Shown here piece by piece: positions 60,530 through 64,000 of a stretch of 64,000 bases of DNA. The notes beneath the pieces are model-generated. The model made no database searches and was not told where the DNA came from. It worked only from the letters and a program-made list of their open reading frames with translations. Source of the stretch: Epiperipatus broadwayi (taxonomy: Eukaryota; Onychophora; Udeonychophora; Euonychophora; Peripatidae); the NCBI GenBank assembly GCA_028023455.1, contig JAQFVV010000036.1:2824452-2888451 (forward strand), written 5' to 3'. The stretch's first letter is position 1. Each line of letters begins with the position of its first letter. Made by a program: the position numbers and the translations under genes.

Positions 60530-60757
60530 AACTCAGAGGTAAAAAGCCAATAAACTCACCATGCTGGCTAATGTGTGTTGGTGAGCAGCCCATCCATGTT
60601 CGTATACTATATGAATAATCACATAGTAATAACAGCTGCAACGACAAAAACGTATGGAGTGGACATTAGGAAATTTACCCTGCTCAGTTCCTTTAAGGCC
60701 TCCAAGAGAAATCAAAGGGTCTCCTTTCAGTTAATAGCAAACTCCTTTCTGCAGCTA
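60530..60757 (-). repeat. unclassified 225-bp interspersed repeat F (copy 2)
   Basis: Reverse complement of 11129-11357 with scattered mismatches, from CTCAGAGGTAAAAAGCC to CCTTTCTGCAGC on the plus strand. It adjoins the 5' end of RTE copy 2, but RTE copy 1 has different sequence at that point, so F is not part of the RTE 5' region. Confidence 0.8.
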
Positions 60758-60834
60758 TTAATTCCAGAGATTGTAAATTCAATGACAAATGTCTGAAAGA
60801 TTGCGATGATCACAACTTAATAGTAATTATATGT

Positions 60835-61570
60835 TGAATTACTTTTATCATATAATATTAAATATTTAATGTTTTTAGAAAAATTATATTAATTCAAAAT
60901 TTTGTTTAAACTTTCCAAATCCATTCAACTGTTAGTAATAGTATACATGTTAATATATAACACAATGCCTTAAAGGATACTATTTTCCCTTCTTACTGGT
61001 CTGATTATTTATTGAACTGGCAATGGAATCCAAATTGCAATTTTAGATTCATGAATATTGAATGTACTAAATAATCCATTCTATCAAAGGCAATAGACAA
61101 TAGAAATTTCATATACTTGTCTAAGAGGCTGTCTAATTTCTCCACTTTTTCCTTAAAAGCAAAATGAATTAGTGCCTTCCAGACATTATATATTATCACA
61201 GTAGGTTGTCTTATGGGGTGTTTTCCATTGATATATGAGCAGCTTCTTTGAATTTTCTTATTTGTATTTTTTTCTCTCTATACAATATTTTTGTACTTTT
61301 CCAATTGAACATAAGGTCATTAAAACATACATGGTTTCTCTGCTTTAAATATATCTGTTTCTAATTATCAGCAGGTGCTTTTTGCATTGCTGATGAATTG
61401 GATAACTGATCTCACCAGTATACACCCTTCCACATTAACTTAGTATTTCTTAACTGCAGTTTTGTTTTTCAGTATTTCAAATTTAGGTTTTGTTAATTTT
61501 TGGAATTCCTTACAGTGTGATAATGGCTTTGGAAAGTTGATTTGACATTATACTCAATTCAGTCACTCCA
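60835..61570 (-). mobile_element. PLE5 nuclease part plus tRNA-like module, minus arm
   Basis: The minus strand shows GVYTGEISYPIHQQCKKH (about 61380-61430), a GIY-YIG core, then KFKEAAHIS (about 61220-61250), NVWKALIHFAFKEKVEKLD (61130-61190), and from about 61075 the degraded tRNA-like module ending near 60840 in a TATCATATAATATT tail. It forms a head-to-head pair with 61690-62378. A K.KVEKL..LLDKYMKFLL string is shared with 5860-5910 after correction for frame, which ties copies a and c together. Confidence 0.7.
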
Positions 61571-61689
61571 GAAATTCAAAACATAAAGTTATTCTATCAT
61601 TATGGAACAGAGCAAAAAAAATTTATTCAAAACTTAATGATTTGAAAAAAAGAAAAAAAAATTACATAATCATGAAGAATGACTATTGA

Positions 61690-62378
61690 TCATATGTCAT
61701 TAATAAAGCCTATCATATGAAGAATTATTTATACTGTTATATATCCACACATACAAAGAATCTGAAATCAATATAGCATCACAAAGTCATGTCATACTAT
61801 GAGGAATTTCATCAGCTACAAAGCCCAAACTTCAAATGCTGACAAACTAAACCTGAATCTATGAAATATCATGTTAATGTGGAAGAATATATATTGGTGA
61901 AAACAATCAACCCATTGAAAAATGATTAAATGGAAAAAATGCAGCTATTTGGATAGAGAGAACTCACATGACAACGTCAAATAACATCATTAGTCAACCT
62001 AATGAGATAGTAAATAATGTCTAGAAGTCACAGATTAACCTTGCTCTTAAGAAAAAAATTAAGAATATCAGAATGACCCTCATACATAAATAAATAACAT
62101 TTATATGGAGTGATGCCTTTGGCAGAGTAACTCAGTTGGTTAAAACATTATCTTAAAATTCAATATTCAAAAAGTTGCAGAACCAGGCTTTATTCCCATT
62201 CTAGTACTGCCAGTAGTCAGCAAAGTAACACATGAACACTAAAAATTTTGGGTATATACTGATCTGAGTGCTTTTCCCAATAGTTGCATAGAATTGGAAA
62301 ATTTAAATAAAGTTTGAATATTTCTAAAATATTCAATATCTAATATCAGATGACGTAAGTAATCTACCATATAATTTC
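61690..62378 (+). mobile_element. PLE5 nuclease part plus tRNA-like module, plus arm
   Basis: The plus strand reads YEISC, stop, CGRIYIGENNQPIEK (about 61860-61917), a GIY-YIG core, then NGKNAAIWIERTHMTTSN and ISQPNEIVNNV (to about 62010). The tRNA-like module follows at 62108-62378: GGCAGAGTAACTCAGTTGG, a degraded box B (CAGGCTTTATTCCC) and a tail near TCAGATGACGTAAGTAATC. Stops show it is dead. It was probably a full PLE whose 3' end already contained the module. Confidence 0.75.
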
Positions 62379-63224
62379 TAATAAATGCTTGTTTTTTTCA
62401 CACTGTGTTTCAACCAACATTTTATTTATCATCACAATATTTATTTGATAAATAATTGATATTGCTTTGTTAAGTATTATTGCAAAATATTTGATATTTT
62501 TGTTTTATAAGTTTTTCTTTTGCTCAGTGTTGAAATAACATACAGCGCAAATAGCACAGAATGTAGTATTCTTATAGAAAGATTCACAAGATAGATTCAT
62601 AGGTATAACCTCACTACCAAAAAGTGACACTATAGAAAATGACTTTGCTCTATTTATATACAAAAGAGAGCTCTTTACCAGATGATCATTTAGCCAACTA
62701 GAATAGATATGATTTGCAGCTAAATAATGTACTTGAAAATGTTAGCATTAGGGACTTGGGTTTATATAGTATTAAAAATGAGAAAATCAATACTATCATC
62801 CAGTTAAGTTTCATATGCCAATATTTATAGCAGTAGCATCTGAAGAATAATATCATCCTGTTAAATTTGACTACTTATAGCATGATCATTTATAGATGAA
62901 TACCATATTTTACATTTTCATATGTTGATTTTCATATATATTTTTCACATATCATTATATTTGATATATCAACATGTTATGAAGAATATGGAAAATTTGG
63001 TCTCCTTTATAGTATTTCATCAGTATTATACATATACCCTCACTGCATTTTCATTCATTCACGGCCTGTTACAAATAAAATATATATTATAAGAATATAA
63101 TTATCAAAGAAAAATGGATTAGTACTAATAGAGCACATAAGATCTGAAATAAATAATTATCAAATAATAAATAATAGTATTTAATAATTGATCTAATTTA
63201 GAGAAATAATATAATGCATTGCAA
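62379..63224. other. AT-rich DNA, nothing recognised
   Basis: No coding or repeat signal that I can support. Confidence 0.5.
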
Positions 63225-63625
63225 ATTTAGGGGATTTGAACTCAGACTTTTGCATACCTGTCAACTATCCATACTATCTCATACCACTGATATACATGGC
63301 CAAATACATGTAGAAAAGATAAATAATCACCAATACATGTATTTCATGATAAACCAGCACTCATCAGTTGGTCCAGACTGTCATCTACCCCCCCACACAC
63401 ACACATGTATAATCAATTCTCAGTTTATATTAAGATAGCAAATCTTCATACTTTAATGGACAGGCTTCAATCCACCCCAACCTCCAATTCTTCAGTCATC
63501 CATACCATTGAAAATCTGATAATGGAAAACCCAAATCCCATGCTGATGCCAATATTATTGCCAGGCCCATGTTGACCTCAAGTCATTCTGACCCCTCATG
63601 TATAGGACCTTATCCATTTAAATAC
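63225..63625. mobile_element. SINE C (copy 3, nearly complete)
   Basis: GGGGATTTGAACTCAGAC at the left is the reverse complement of a tRNA T-arm/box B (GTCTGAGTTCAAATCCCC), so the Pol III part reads on the minus strand. The remaining 360 bp match 53860-54225, including CATCAGTTGGTCCAGAC, TTAAGATAGCAAATCTTCAT and CATGTTGACCTCAAGTCA. A CA-repeat (63390-63410) lies inside where copy 2 has CACATATATACA. Confidence 0.75.
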
Positions 63626-63689
63626 ATAGAAGAAGAAAAGGCAGCACGTAGGCTTAATGGGTAAACATTTGAAATACAGGCACTCTTCA

Positions 63690-63765
63690 CATACTTGGAG
63701 CCTAATTGTTAATATGGAGGATTTGAACTCAGACTTTGCCACTGATACACATGATCACATTGCAA
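63690..63765. mobile_element. SINE C fragment
   Basis: ATGGAGGATTTGAACTCAGACTTTGCC is followed by CACTGATACACATG. The head and a later block are joined without the intervening 30 bp. Beyond it, to the window end, only AT-rich DNA is visible. Confidence 0.6.
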
Positions 63766-64000
63766 TGAATTATAATTATCATACACTAATAAGATTATCA
63801 TATTTAGAAATAAAGTCGTTTATAAATAAAATAAAGTTATTTTATCAAATGTTATTTGATTAAATATCAAAGAAAAAAGCTGCAAAAATAGAATAAATAA
63901 CTGCTACAACATTTGTTAATAAAGCTTTTTTTTTTCTGAAAAATTTTTTTGTTAAAAAAAATCATAGAATTCCCTAAAAAAAAGCAATACCGAAACAAAT

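Overview
This window is a very AT-rich (about three quarters A+T by eye) stretch of animal nuclear DNA. I recognise no intact host gene, rRNA gene or functional tRNA gene. Everything I can name is mobile or repetitive DNA: Penelope-like elements (PLEs) with GIY-YIG endonuclease domains, an RTE-type LINE family, a second decayed LINE, tRNA-derived SINEs, short terminal-inverted-repeat DNA elements, hairpins, minisatellites and (CA)n(TA)n microsatellites. Numerous Pol III box A/box B SINEs, PLEs and CA/TA microsatellites suggest an invertebrate. My best guess is a mollusc, perhaps a coleoid cephalopod, but that rests on remembered resemblance and is unproven.

Layout. 1-15,688: quiet AT-rich DNA with a piggyBac-like MITE (2553-3325), PLE remnants (3400-4252, 4287-4825, 5694-6208, 10325-11110) and two minisatellites near 12 kb. 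15,689-18,760: a near full-length dead RTE LINE followed by a PLE tail. 21,856-27,600: a tRNA SINE, the best preserved PLE (22,480-24,470, three in-frame stops and one frameshift) and a decayed minus-strand LINE carrying a clean 331-bp insertion with a 13-bp target-site duplication. 30,613-34,803: an RTE fragment and a compound PLE locus (inverted piece, truncated copy, second 5' half in tandem). 36,425-45,590: a second piggyBac-like MITE, several SINEs, a hairpin family, another PLE and a TA-flanked TIR element. 47,337-51,699: RTE 3' ends and a 420-bp tandem dimer. 52,668-63,765: SINEs, an inverted PLE pair, a purine-rich tract, the second near full-length RTE (minus strand) and a large inverted PLE pair.

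The most unusual themes are these. First, at least seven places have PLE 3' ends in head-to-head inverted orientation, the cleanest being a 264/11/264-bp palindrome. Second, three PLE families carry a tail motif of stem plus GUC plus GAAA resembling a decayed hammerhead ribozyme, and a similar core occurs in the 331-bp insertion and less clearly in the tandem dimer, recalling retrozyme-type non-autonomous elements. Third, one PLE family ends in a tRNA-like, SINE-like module in three loci. Fourth, the two long RTE copies share the same in-frame stop codon. All ribozyme statements are inference from primary sequence; no folding or database search was run.
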